The notes: generated by a model from the sequence alone, not told the origin. Positions 1 to 7,822 are shown, numbered from the stretch's first letter. The stretch is 29,755 bases of DNA from an uncultured Christensenella sp. (GCA_905195085.1 CAJJUK010000019.1:1-29755), one strand, 5' to 3'. Made by a program: numbers and translations.

Positions 1-41
1 TATATATTTTATTATAATTTTTTGATACTTTTTATTAATTT

Positions 42-491
42 TTAATTATTTTTTAAATATGGCAACAGTCTATCTATATTTTTTCTTTCAAATTCGTAGA
101 GTTTGTCCATTATTTCATCAAGTTCTTCAGAAGTGTTTTTGTGGTCCTCTTTGTCTTTTATGCAAGTTATTATGCCCATGAATGTTCCAATCAAAACCAT
201 TTCAGCAATGTTTCTTGTGCTCTTATCCATCATTGTGCCCATGTTTACACTTGTCCAAAGTTTTGCTTTTTCAATCCAGTTGTTGTCTTTCAAACCTTCA
301 ATTTTTTCGGCTTTTGCAAAGTTTTCACATTCTTTTGCGAGACAACTATATTCATCTTGCTCCTTTGACAACTCGCTTACAAGGTCATTATCAACACTTT
401 TGTCGATTATGTCTTCAATTGACTGAATTGCAGTTCTTGTGTTTTGATAGATAGCATTGAGATATTTTGTGATTTTTTCTTTTTCTTCCAT
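42..491 (-). CDS. Unknown small acidic helical protein
   Basis: I do not recognise the family. The protein is 149 residues, rich in Glu, Lys and Asp, and probably mostly helical. A mildly hydrophobic stretch (around residues 95-110, MVLIGTFMGIITCI) could be a buried helix; there is no signal peptide. The start is the ATG at 489-491 because AAGGAG lies about 7 bases upstream on the minus strand. The longer open frame back to 593 would add a Lys-rich leader with no ribosome site. It is transcribed divergently from the cyclase gene, and the 111-base gap must hold both promoters. The end of its transcript lies at the window edge. That it is a gene is fairly safe, from the SD and the clean frame; its function is not known. 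Confidence 0.65.
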   Translation of the reverse strand: MEEKEKITKYLNAIYQNTRTAIQSIEDIIDKSVDNDLVSELSKEQDEYSCLAKECENFAKAEKIEGLKDNNWIEKAKLWTSVNMGTMMDKSTRNIAEMVLIGTFMGIITCIKDKEDHKNTSEELDEIMDKLYEFERKNIDRLLPYLKNN

Positions 492-602
492 TGTTTTTCT
501 CCTTGAAACTATTGTTTGTTGTTTTTGACAAATTATGACAATCTTTGCAATATTTTTGATTTTTTTGTGAATACAAAGTTTTTTCTTTCTCACAATAAGC
601 GC

Positions 603-2018
603 ATGAGAACTTCAACAAAAATTTTGATTGTTTTGACAATTATTTTGTTTATACCGAATTTGTTTTTGACAAAATATCTTTTGGAGGCAATCGTTCCAAC
701 GGGAAATGGCTTTGAATTTAATTTCACGCCTCTTGCTTGGGTTTCACTCGCTCTTCAGATTCTGTTTAATGTCTTTTTCACTATTTTGTTTATAAGATTT
801 TTGAAAACGCAAAGGTTGTCGAACATGATTTTCTTCTCGCTTGCACCTTTGACTTTGGTTTATGGTGTTTTCATGGTTTATATCACTGCAGTAAAAAACA
901 TGACTGGCATCACTGCTGAATCAATAAGAGCAACACTGAACATTCAATCACAAGAAAATTCTTACAACAACTTTCTTTGGGCAGGACTTGCCACTTTGAT
1001 TTATTTGGTTTTAGTTTTCTTAATTGTGCTGTTTTCTTGCAGGCCATTGTCAAAAGTTGAACACGCGACGCAAAAATTGGGCGATGGGAGAATGAAAAAT
1101 GATAATTTCAAAATTGGTGGTGGCAAACAATTTAAGGAAATTGAACATTCACTCAACAAAATAAATTACAATTACAAGGAAAAAGAAAACAAACTTAAAC
1201 AAACCAATTTGGAAACGCAAAAGTTTATTCCTAAGCAATTTTTCAAATTTCTTGGGAAAAGCAGTGTGGAGGAATTGGAACTTGGAAACCAAGTTAAAAA
1301 GAACGCGACCACTCTTTTTTGTGATTTGAAAAGTTCGACTAATATTTCAAGAACATTGAGTTTGGAAGAGAATTTCAACTATATCAATTCTTACCTTAAA
1401 GTTGTTGCACCTTTGATCAAAAGATATGGCGGATTTATTGATAAATATTTGGGAGATGGTGTTTTGGCGGTGTTTTCAAAACCTCAAAATGCAATTGAAT
1501 GTGCTCACGCGATTTTGAGAGCGATTGAAGTTAAAAACAAAAGTCAAAAGGAACTTCCTGCAATTGATGCTCGCATTTCAATTAACACAGGCGAGATCAT
1601 TTTTGGAATCGTTGGAGATGAGGACAGAAAAAGTCCAACAATTATTTCCGACGTTGTAAATCTTGCATCCAAAATGGAAGAAATCAACATCTATATAGGA
1701 ACAAAACTTTTGATTTCCAAACAATCTTTGAATGAACTGCCTCAAAATTTTGATTTTAACTATCGCTATACTGGTTCGCTCTCACTTAATGATGATGTTC
1801 AGATCTCACTGTTCGAGAGTTTGGATTATTATCCAAAAAGCAAGAAAGAAAAATTGAAAAAACTCAAGAATAAATTTGAAGCAGGGGTGCGAGCATATAA
1901 CGAAAAGAATTACGAAGGGGCGAAAGAGATTTTTTCTGCCATTTTGAAGCAAATTCCTGATGATAAACCTTCTTTTGTGTATTTCAATAAAGCGTCAGAA
2001 AAATTGAAAGACCATTAA
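603..2018 (+). CDS. Membrane-anchored class III adenylate/guanylate cyclase with C-terminal TPR-like tail
   Basis: Predicted to make cAMP (or cGMP) from a nucleoside triphosphate at the inner face of the membrane. The 471-residue protein has about four membrane segments (roughly 7-27, 45-66, 76-96, 125-146), a linker like a HAMP/coiled coil (150-205), then the cyclase domain (205-405). Visible catalytic positions are metal Asp241 (FCDLKSST), Lys281 and metal Asp285 (IDKYLGDG), Thr346 in the base-selecting region and Asn353 (VVNLASKME). Lys plus Thr fits an ATP-using bacterial type. The position that normally holds the transition-state Arg, four after Asn353, is Lys357. The C-terminus (425-468) resembles one TPR unit. 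The ATG at 603 gives a hydrophobic N-terminus; the TTG at 516 would add residues with no support. No clear SD is present; CACAAT lies 6 nt upstream. Class III cyclases are uncommon in spore-forming Clostridia. Confidence 0.88.
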   Translation: MRTSTKILIVLTIILFIPNLFLTKYLLEAIVPTGNGFEFNFTPLAWVSLALQILFNVFFTILFIRFLKTQRLSNMIFFSLAPLTLVYGVFMVYITAVKNMTGITAESIRATLNIQSQENSYNNFLWAGLATLIYLVLVFLIVLFSCRPLSKVEHATQKLGDGRMKNDNFKIGGGKQFKEIEHSLNKINYNYKEKENKLKQTNLETQKFIPKQFFKFLGKSSVEELELGNQVKKNATTLFCDLKSSTNISRTLSLEENFNYINSYLKVVAPLIKRYGGFIDKYLGDGVLAVFSKPQNAIECAHAILRAIEVKNKSQKELPAIDARISINTGEIIFGIVGDEDRKSPTIISDVVNLASKMEEINIYIGTKLLISKQSLNELPQNFDFNYRYTGSLSLNDDVQISLFESLDYYPKSKKEKLKKLKNKFEAGVRAYNEKNYEGAKEIFSAILKQIPDDKPSFVYFNKASEKLKDH

Positions 2019-2033
2019 TTTGGTCTTTTTCTT
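2007..2033 (+). terminator. Intrinsic terminator overlapping the cyclase stop codon
   Basis: Arms AAAGACCA and TGGTCTTT pair perfectly around the loop TTAATT, followed by a T-rich run. The TAA stop codon (2016-2018) lies in the loop, so a terminating ribosome would cover the hairpin. Confidence 0.75.
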
Positions 2034-2065
2034 TTGCTTTGGCAGTGTTCATGTTTTGACTTTGC

Positions 2066-2094
2066 TTGACTTTTCATGGCTTTTATTCTAAAAT
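2066..2094 (+). promoter_or_regulatory. Sigma-A-type promoter for a leaderless mRNA (TM2 gene)
   Basis: TTGACT (2066-2071), a 17-base spacer and TAAAAT (2089-2094). Only six bases (GCTTCT) separate the -10 box from the ATG at 2101, so transcription should begin at or next to the start codon. No SD is present. Confidence 0.7.
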
Positions 2095-2100
2095 GCTTCT

Positions 2101-2724
2101 ATGAAATTTGGCAAGAATAGTGGTTATAAAAAATGTCCTAGATGTGGGAACAAATGTTTGCAAGCACAATCTGAATGCGAAGAGTGTGGTTTGATTTTTT
2201 CTCGCATGGAGTATGCTTCAAACAAGGCTGCAAAAAGAAAGTTGAGACATTTTGACACCGATTTTGTCATTTACACAAATCAATATCCAAAAGATGTGAG
2301 TTATATCAAACTTTTGCTCCTTACAATTTTCTTGGGAATTACTGGGGCGCATTATTATTATGTTGGAAAATATGTCAAAGGCGGTTTGATGACTGCTTGC
2401 TTTGTTTATTTGATTTTCTGCACAATTTTTAATGCACAAATGGTGGAATATTTGGAGACATATTATCTTTACCTTCCAATTGGTATTGCGGCTTTTGCAT
2501 GGATTGCAAGTTTGATTTATGTCATTTTGAGAAAGTTTAAGGTTCCTGTTACGATTGATATGTCAATGGCAACAGCAAATGTTGTTGATGTGGAATATGC
2601 ACGCAAAGAATTTGACAAGGTTACAGAAGAAATCAAAAATGAAAATTTGAAAAATAAAAACAAAAAGAAAAAAAATGACGTTGTTGAAGATGTCAAAAAA
2701 TCTGATGATGGAGATAAAAAATGA
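2101..2724 (+). CDS. Zinc-ribbon plus TM2-domain membrane protein
   Basis: This 207-residue protein begins with a small zinc ribbon with four cysteines (CPRCGNKC near residue 12, then CEECG near 26-30). A TM2 domain follows, with two membrane helices joined by a short turn (about 66-105; the GAHYYYVGKYVKGG motif around 80-93 is typical). A further hydrophobic segment lies near 120-142, and the tail is Lys/Asp-rich and likely cytoplasmic. TM2 proteins are widespread but their biochemical role is poorly known. The gene has no SD, and its ATG lies 6 nt after a consensus -10 box. Its last codons overlap mnmA by four bases (ATGA), so the two are translationally coupled and share a transcript. Confidence 0.82.
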   Translation: MKFGKNSGYKKCPRCGNKCLQAQSECEECGLIFSRMEYASNKAAKRKLRHFDTDFVIYTNQYPKDVSYIKLLLLTIFLGITGAHYYYVGKYVKGGLMTACFVYLIFCTIFNAQMVEYLETYYLYLPIGIAAFAWIASLIYVILRKFKVPVTIDMSMATANVVDVEYARKEFDKVTEEIKNENLKNKNKKKKNDVVEDVKKSDDGDKK

Positions 2725-3791
2725 GAGTTGTTGTAGGTATTTCGGGTGGTGTGGACTCGAGTGTTGCTGCTTATCTTCTTAAAAAACAAGGGCATGAAGT
2801 TATCGGACTTTTCATGATTAACTGGGAAGAACAAGACGGGCAATGCACCGCTGAAGAAGATTATGAAGATGTGAAAAGAGTTTGCACCAAGATTGGTATT
2901 CCTTATTTTTCTGTTAATTATGCAAAGGAATATTATGACAGGGTTTTCCAATATTTTCTTGATGAATATAAGGTGGGGAGAACTCCAAATCCTGATGTTC
3001 TTTGCAATCGTGAAATCAAGTTTGGTCCATTTTTGGAAAAAGCAAGACAGCTTGGTGCTGATATGATTGCGACAGGACACTATGCAAAAACTTATGTTAA
3101 AGACGGAAAAACTTATTTGGCAAAAGCAAAAGATTTGACAAAAGACCAATCATATTTTTTGAATCAACTTTCACAAAAACAACTCTCTTCAGTTTTGTTT
3201 CCGCTTGCTGACATTGAGAAAAAACAGGTTCGAGAAATCGCAAAAGAACTTGGTTTAAGCACTGCTGAGAAGAAAGATTCAACTGGAATTTGTTTCATTG
3301 GAGAAAGAAATTTCAGAAAATTTTTGAAACAATATTTGCCAGCACAAGCTGGAGACATTTGCACTTTGGACGGCAATGTTGTTGGGCGTCATGAGGGTTT
3401 GATGTATTACACCATTGGTCAGCGTAGGGGATTGAATATTGGTGGCAAACATGGCGGAAATGGCGAGCGTTGGTTTGTTTTGAAAAAAGATTTGGACAAA
3501 AACATCTTGTATGTGAGTCAGGGTGAATGTGAAGAGTTGTTTTCAAATGGACTTTATGCTGACACATTTAATTGGATTCCTGAAATTCCAAAAGAGAAAG
3601 AATTTGACTGCTTTGCAAAGTTCAGATATCGTCAGCCTGATCAAAAAGTCCATGTCAAAATTTTGGACGAAACACATATTCAGGTGGATTTCGCTGAAAA
3701 ACAAAGAGCAATCACTGAAGGGCAGTTTGTTGTGCTTTATACCGATGATGGAACTTGTTTGGGCGGTGGAATTATTGATAAAAAATATTAA
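2721..3791 (+). CDS. mnmA: tRNA-specific 2-thiouridylase MnmA
   Basis: Puts sulfur on C2 of the wobble uridine (U34) of Lys, Glu and Gln tRNAs, using ATP and a persulfide delivered by a cysteine desulfurase. The 356-residue length is normal for the family. The PP-loop SGGVDSS sits at residues 8-14. The two catalytic cysteines appear as Cys95 (NPDVLCNREIKFG) and Cys191 (STGICFIGERNF), and the YTIGQRRGLNIGG element of the central domain is present. The start ATG overlaps the stop of the TM2 gene, and GGAG lies 7 bases upstream. No partner desulfurase gene is next to it here. A strong hairpin terminator follows. Confidence 0.97.
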   Translation: MRVVVGISGGVDSSVAAYLLKKQGHEVIGLFMINWEEQDGQCTAEEDYEDVKRVCTKIGIPYFSVNYAKEYYDRVFQYFLDEYKVGRTPNPDVLCNREIKFGPFLEKARQLGADMIATGHYAKTYVKDGKTYLAKAKDLTKDQSYFLNQLSQKQLSSVLFPLADIEKKQVREIAKELGLSTAEKKDSTGICFIGERNFRKFLKQYLPAQAGDICTLDGNVVGRHEGLMYYTIGQRRGLNIGGKHGGNGERWFVLKKDLDKNILYVSQGECEELFSNGLYADTFNWIPEIPKEKEFDCFAKFRYRQPDQKVHVKILDETHIQVDFAEKQRAITEGQFVVLYTDDGTCLGGGIIDKKY

Positions 3792-3815
3792 TTTTTCACT
3801 TTTGATGACAAAAAT

Positions 3816-3849
3816 AAAAATCGACTGGTTTAAACTAGTTGATTTTTTC
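3816..3849 (+). terminator. Intrinsic terminator after mnmA
   Basis: AAATCGACTGG and CTAGTTGATTT form a near-perfect stem (G-T wobbles only) around a TTTAAA centre, followed by TTTTTT. It closes the TM2-mnmA transcript before the tRNA gene. Confidence 0.85.
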
Positions 3850-3867
3850 TTTTTATTATGATAAAAT
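3839..3867 (+). promoter_or_regulatory. Putative promoter for tRNA-Ser
   Basis: TTGATT (3839-3844), 17 bases, then TAAAAT (3862-3867) preceded by TGA, giving an extended -10. It overlaps the tail of the mnmA terminator. A weaker alternative, TTGCAC (3889-3894) with AACAAT (3912-3917), lies closer to the tRNA. Confidence 0.5.
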
Positions 3868-3928
3868 TTTTGCAGTTGCAAGAAAAAATTGCACGAGAAT
3901 TGCATAATTTGAACAATTAAACCAATTT

Positions 3929-4018
3929 GCAGAGGTGTCCGAGTGGTTTAAGGTGCAGCCCTGGAAAGGCTGTGTGCGAGAAATTGCACCAAGAGTTCGA
4001 ATCTCTTCCTCTGCGCCA
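3929..4018 (+). tRNA. tRNA-Ser (anticodon GGA)
   Basis: Class II tRNA of 90 bases with encoded CCA. Acceptor arms GCAGAGG (3929-3935) and CCTCTGC (4008-4014) pair fully, with G as discriminator. The anticodon stem CAGCC/GGCTG encloses the loop CTGGAAA, giving anticodon GGA at 3963-3965. A long variable arm and the TTCGAAT T-loop are visible. Confidence 0.97.
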
Positions 4019-4039
4019 GTTTTTAAGTTTGGTGTTGTA

Positions 4040-4564
4040 ATGATTGAAATTGAGATGATTGATGAGAAAAATAAATCTGACATTAACATTCCAAATGAGG
4101 AATTTTTTTTGATTGGTAAATTAATTCCGAGATTTTTAAATCAAAAGTGGGATTATGATGTTGAATATTTTTCATCAGCAAAATCAATGTGTTTTCCAAA
4201 TGAAAATTATGATTATGACAAAATGAAAGTCAACAGTGTTTTTATTGGAGCATATGTTGACGGCAAGTGTGTTGGTCTTGCAATATTGCAAGACTCAATG
4301 TTTAAGTATATGTATCTTTATGATTTAAAGGTTTCCAAAGATTTCAGAAAACAGCATATTGGACAAAAATTGATTGAAAAAGCCAAACAAATTTGTTTAG
4401 CGAAAGGTTATAATGGTATTTATACACAAGCGCAAGACAACAATCTTATTGCCTGTCTTTTTTATTTGAAAAATGGTTTTTATATTGGTGGTTTAGATAC
4501 AAATATTTACCGTGGAACGAAACAAGAAGGAAAATCTGATATTATTTTTTATTTGGATTGTTAA
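4040..4564 (+). CDS. GNAT-family N-acetyltransferase, SatA-like
   Basis: Predicted to transfer acetyl from acetyl-CoA to an amine. The 174-residue protein has the GNAT core: a beta strand ending YLYDLKVSKDFR, then the acetyl-CoA loop RKQHIG (the usual Gly at the fourth place of RxxGxG is His), and the segment QDNNLIACLFYLKNGFYIGG, which is very like streptothricin acetyltransferases. The substrate cannot be assigned; resistance is possible but unproven. The open frame runs back through tRNA-Ser, but the first sensible start is the ATG at 4040, 21 bases after the tRNA CCA. There is no SD and no terminator between, so the gene is probably expressed from the tRNA transcript after 3' processing. 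Confidence 0.85.
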   Translation: MIEIEMIDEKNKSDINIPNEEFFLIGKLIPRFLNQKWDYDVEYFSSAKSMCFPNENYDYDKMKVNSVFIGAYVDGKCVGLAILQDSMFKYMYLYDLKVSKDFRKQHIGQKLIEKAKQICLAKGYNGIYTQAQDNNLIACLFYLKNGFYIGGLDTNIYRGTKQEGKSDIIFYLDC

Positions 4565-4582
4565 TATTGTGTGTTTTTTGTT

Positions 4583-4597
4583 TATAATTAGGTAGTG
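4583..4597 (+). promoter_or_regulatory. -10 box for a leaderless ligD mRNA
   Basis: TATAAT (4583-4588) is followed by six bases (TAGGTA) and the GTG start at 4595. TTGTTA (4558-4563) is a possible -35 but the spacing (19) is long. The AGGT within the six bases is too close to the GTG to act as an SD. Confidence 0.55.
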
Positions 4598-7000
4598 AGA
4601 AATTTAGATAAATATAATCAAAAAAGAAATTTTGATAAGACAAATGAACCGGTTGGCAGGGTTAAAAACAAACGTAAAAGAAAAATCTTTACCGTTCAGT
4701 TTCATCGTGCAAGAAAAGAACACTATGATTTTCGACTTGAATGGGACGGAGTTCTCTTGAGTTGGGCAGTTCCAAAGGGACCATCTTTCAATCCAAAGGA
4801 CAAGCGTCTTGCCGTCCAAACAGAAGACCACCCGATTGATTATGCAGATTTTGAAGGAGTGATTCCAAAAGGAGAATATGGCGGTGGATCTGTTCTGCTT
4901 TGGGATTTTGGTTGGTGGGAAGAGCAAGATGATTTTGGCAAAGGATTAAAAGACGGCTCTTTGAAATTTATTCTTCATGGAAAACGATTGAAAGGTCGTT
5001 GGGCTTTGGTTAGACTTAAGAAACAGAATGAGAAAGAAAACAACTGGTTGCTCTTAAAAGAAAAAGATGATTACGCAAAAAATGAAACTGGGATTGAAGA
5101 TTTTGTGACAAGTGTGAAAACTGGCAGGACTTCGGAAGAAATTGTTGCTCAAGAAGATTTGTCAAAAAAGACCAATCCTTTTGAAAGTGTCAAGGTTCAA
5201 CTTGCTTCACTATGCGTGACAATTCCAAAGGGAAAAGACTGGCTGTTTGAAGTTAAGTATGACGGCTATCGAATTGTGAGTTTTGTTGAACATGGAAAGG
5301 TTAGACTTGTTTCCAGAAATGGCAGCGATTACACAAAAAAGTTTTCTCAAATTGCACTTGAAATGAAGAACCTTTTTGGAGAAAGAGCTGCTGTTTTGGA
5401 CGGAGAGATGATTGCGGTTGATGAGAAGGGGAAAAGTGATTTCCAATCTTTACAGAATTTTGTCAAAACAGGAGAAAGTCAAAATTTGGTTTATATGATT
5501 TTTGATTTGCTTGCTCTTGACGGAGAAGATTTGAGAGATGTGCCTCTGATTGAAAGAAAGAAAAAGTTGAAAGAACTTTTGAGCGGTTCTTCTGAAAGTT
5601 TATGTTTCAGTCAACATGTTGTTGGAAATGGTGAAGAGTGTTTTGAGGCAGTTAGAAAACTTGGAATGGAGGGAATTGTTGGAAAGAAAACAAATTCCTT
5701 CTATAAGGGCGAGAGAAATGAAGATTGGATCAAGATCAAGTGTCGCAGAGAACAAGAGTTTGTGGTTGGCGGTTTCAGCAGAACAAGCAAAAATAAAAAT
5801 GGAATAAGTGCGTTGCTTGTTGGCTATTTTGAAAGAGGCAAGTTTTTATATTGCGGAAAAGTTGGGACGGGGATTAGAGAAAGTGATGCAAAAGAGTTGT
5901 TAAAAAAATTCAAACAAATTGAAAAATGTCCTTTTGATAATGAAGTGATGTGGGGCGATGATGAGATTTTTTGGGTTGAGCCTGAGATTGTTGTTGTTTC
6001 TGATTTTGCAGAATTTACAAAAGACAGGCTTTTGAGGCAGGCGAGTTTTAAGGGAGTTCGAACGGACAAGAATGCAAAAGAAGTTGTTTTGGAAAAAGAA
6101 ATTGATTTAAAGAAGGAAGACAAACAAAATCTTAGAGTGAAAGATAATGTTGTTGCAGGAGTGGAAATTTCCAATCCGGACAAAATTATTTTTGATGATT
6201 GCAAAGTGAAAAAGATTGATGTTGCAAGATATTATGAAAAAGTTGCAAGCAGAATGTTGCAGTATGTTTCGGGAAGAGTTTTGAGTGTTGTTCGATGTCA
6301 TGATGGAGTTGGCAGTGAATGTTTTTTTAAGAAACATCCAAACACACAAATTGACGGAGAAAAAATTGTTGCAATCAAAAATGATGAAGGGGAAAGTTCG
6401 GATTATTTTTATATCCAAAATGTCAAAGGGCTGATTGGGGAAGTTCAACTTGGAACTGTGGAATTTCATGTTTGGGGAAGCAAAGTTGAAGCATTGGAAC
6501 AACCGGATATGATGGTCTTTGATTTGGACCCAGATGAAAAATTGAAAATTGATGATATAAGGCAAGGTGTGAGAGATTTGAAGAAAATCTTGGATGAATT
6601 GTCTCTCAAATCTTTTCTTAAGACAAGTGGAGGGAAGGGATATCATGTTGTTGTTCCCTTTCAACCATGTGCTTCTTGGGAAGGTTTTCATGACTTTGCT
6701 GAGAAAGTTGCTGTTGCCATGGAAAACAAGTGGCCAGAGCGATATACAAGCAACATAAGAAAAGACAGTCGAAAGGGCAAAATTTTTATTGACTGGGTGA
6801 GAAATGGACGAGGGGCTACAAGTGTTGCACCATATTCTTTGAGAGCTCGGAAAGGCGCTAAGGTTTCTATGCCGATTTTTTGGAAAGAACTTGACAGTGT
6901 TACTCCAACCGATTTTGACATTTATTCTGCAGTTGATAGGTTGAAGAAAAAGGACCCTTGGGCAGGGTTTTATTATGTTAAACAAAAATTGAAGGTTTAG
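4595..7000 (+). CDS. ligD: Multifunctional ATP-dependent DNA ligase LigD (PE-Lig-Pol)
   Basis: Repairs double-strand breaks by non-homologous end joining, normally recruited by Ku. The 801-residue protein has three domains in order. The 3'-phosphoesterase (about 1-170) carries the metal and phosphate ligands His37, His43, Asp45, His79 and Tyr83 (HRARKEHYDFRLEWDG; TEDHPIDYADFEG). The ligase domain (about 195-500) has Lys221 in KYDGYR as the AMP-accepting lysine. The primase-like polymerase (about 520-801) has Asp643 and Asp645 (DLDPD) and His684 (GGKGYHV). This is the Pseudomonas-type order, unlike the two-domain Bacillus enzyme. The GTG start is chosen because homologous N-termini begin at this YxxKRxFxxTxEP region and a -10 box lies 6 nt upstream. 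No Ku gene occurs in this window. Confidence 0.96.
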   Translation: MRNLDKYNQKRNFDKTNEPVGRVKNKRKRKIFTVQFHRARKEHYDFRLEWDGVLLSWAVPKGPSFNPKDKRLAVQTEDHPIDYADFEGVIPKGEYGGGSVLLWDFGWWEEQDDFGKGLKDGSLKFILHGKRLKGRWALVRLKKQNEKENNWLLLKEKDDYAKNETGIEDFVTSVKTGRTSEEIVAQEDLSKKTNPFESVKVQLASLCVTIPKGKDWLFEVKYDGYRIVSFVEHGKVRLVSRNGSDYTKKFSQIALEMKNLFGERAAVLDGEMIAVDEKGKSDFQSLQNFVKTGESQNLVYMIFDLLALDGEDLRDVPLIERKKKLKELLSGSSESLCFSQHVVGNGEECFEAVRKLGMEGIVGKKTNSFYKGERNEDWIKIKCRREQEFVVGGFSRTSKNKNGISALLVGYFERGKFLYCGKVGTGIRESDAKELLKKFKQIEKCPFDNEVMWGDDEIFWVEPEIVVVSDFAEFTKDRLLRQASFKGVRTDKNAKEVVLEKEIDLKKEDKQNLRVKDNVVAGVEISNPDKIIFDDCKVKKIDVARYYEKVASRMLQYVSGRVLSVVRCHDGVGSECFFKKHPNTQIDGEKIVAIKNDEGESSDYFYIQNVKGLIGEVQLGTVEFHVWGSKVEALEQPDMMVFDLDPDEKLKIDDIRQGVRDLKKILDELSLKSFLKTSGGKGYHVVVPFQPCASWEGFHDFAEKVAVAMENKWPERYTSNIRKDSRKGKIFIDWVRNGRGATSVAPYSLRARKGAKVSMPIFWKELDSVTPTDFDIYSAVDRLKKKDPWAGFYYVKQKLKV

Positions 7001-7007
7001 GTCGAAG

Positions 7008-7037
7008 TTGACTTGAATTTGTTTTTTGTGATACAAT
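7008..7037 (+). promoter_or_regulatory. Putative promoter for the 86-residue protein gene
   Basis: TTGACT (7008-7013), 18 bases, TACAAT (7032-7037). It overlaps the end of ligD and leaves a short leader containing the SD AGAGGT. Confidence 0.55.
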
Positions 7038-7058
7038 GACAGCAGAGGTAATTTGAAA

Positions 7059-7319
7059 ATGATACATTCTTTATCTGGTGGAGTCATTCGTGAGAAAAAA
7101 TATTTCGATTTTGCCAAAGTTAGATTTGACAGTGGCGAAATTTATTGGTATATCTCCACTTTTGAAAATTTGAAACCCGGTGACAGGGTTTTGGTTCCAG
7201 TTGGAAGAGATGAACAAGAGGTGGAAGCATATGTGATCAGAATTGACAAGCATGTTTCAGAACAAGTTTCTCCAATTCCTGCCAAAAGAGCAAAAAAAAT
7301 TATTAAAATTTTAAATTAA
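7059..7319 (+). CDS. Small protein with weak similarity to the PriA N-terminal domain
   Basis: An 86-residue protein, probably a small beta-rich fold. The stretch FDFAKVRFDSGEIYWY followed by PGDRVLVPVGRDEQEVEAYVIRI resembles the DNA-binding N-terminus of primosomal helicase PriA (a strand, then a GxRVxVPFG turn, then a strand). That resemblance is weak and no helicase part is present. The ATG at 7059 is preferred over the in-frame TTG at 7053 because AGAGGT (7044-7049) lies 9 bases from the ATG and only 3 from the TTG. It sits just after ligD with its own likely promoter and is closed by a strong terminator. A role in DNA end handling is only a guess. Confidence 0.6.
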   Translation: MIHSLSGGVIREKKYFDFAKVRFDSGEIYWYISTFENLKPGDRVLVPVGRDEQEVEAYVIRIDKHVSEQVSPIPAKRAKKIIKILN

Positions 7320-7345
7320 AAAAACTCACAAACTGTGAGTTTTTT
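7318..7345. terminator. Bidirectional intrinsic terminator
   Basis: AAAAAACTCACA and TGTGAGTTTTTT form a perfect 12-bp stem around a 3-base loop. T runs occur on both strands, so it ends the small-protein transcript (+) and the glycosylase transcript (-), which converge here. Confidence 0.9.
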
Positions 7346-7349
7346 GCAT

Positions 7350-7820
7350 TTATTTAAGTTGATTTTTCCATTCATCAAAATTGTATCTTGGATTTGCGGG
7401 GCTGGTTGAGGACAGATATATCACTGGTATGTCCGTTGGATACAGCTTGAGAAAAAGATTATATGCAGTTTTGCCATTACACAACACTTTTTCAATTTTT
7501 GTGTTTGGTGGAAACAAAAACGAAAAGTCGGCGGTGGTTATGTTTGATTTTTCCAAGTCAGCATCTGCGGAACCCTTCAAATCGCTTTCTTGGATTACGT
7601 CCCAAAGGGCGATGTTGTGTCCTTTTAGAAATGCTTTTTTATCATCTATGTCGTCCAAAATTTTTTCATCAAAAACTTGCTCAAGCATCTTCCAAAATCG
7701 ATTTTGTTTGTTTCCATAATAAAAACCTACGGCACGGCTTTTTACACTTGGAAAACTGCCCAAAATCAATATCTTTGAGTTTTCGTCATAAACTGGTTCA
7801 AATCCCTTGTTCTTTTCCAT
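7350..7820 (-). CDS. DNA-deoxyinosine/uracil glycosylase (UDG superfamily, family 6-like)
   Basis: Predicted to remove deaminated bases (hypoxanthine, perhaps uracil) from DNA as the first step of base excision repair. The 156-residue protein has the superfamily's first motif GSFPSVKSRAVGFYYG followed by NKQNRFW (residues 21-43). NIALWDV lies near 90, and the closing motif LSSTSPANPRYN sits near 136-147. STSPAN with the NRFW element fits the hypoxanthine-DNA glycosylase branch better than classic Ung, which has GQDPYH and HPSPLS. The start is the ATG at 7818-7820, with a weak GGA upstream. It begins two bases after the nucleoside hydrolase stop on the same strand, so the genes form an operon of two enzymes that both cut base-sugar bonds. 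Substrate is inferred, not shown. Confidence 0.88.
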   Translation of the reverse strand: MEKNKGFEPVYDENSKILILGSFPSVKSRAVGFYYGNKQNRFWKMLEQVFDEKILDDIDDKKAFLKGHNIALWDVIQESDLKGSADADLEKSNITTADFSFLFPPNTKIEKVLCNGKTAYNLFLKLYPTDIPVIYLSSTSPANPRYNFDEWKNQLK

Positions 7821-7822
7821 TG

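Noticed and set aside
3935..4039. Extending the acetyltransferase back to 3935
   Set aside because: That part lies inside tRNA-Ser and encodes no family-like N-terminus.
6107..7117. Long minus-strand frame opposite ligD
   Set aside because: Shadow of the ligD polymerase domain; no SD, and ligD is clearly the real gene.
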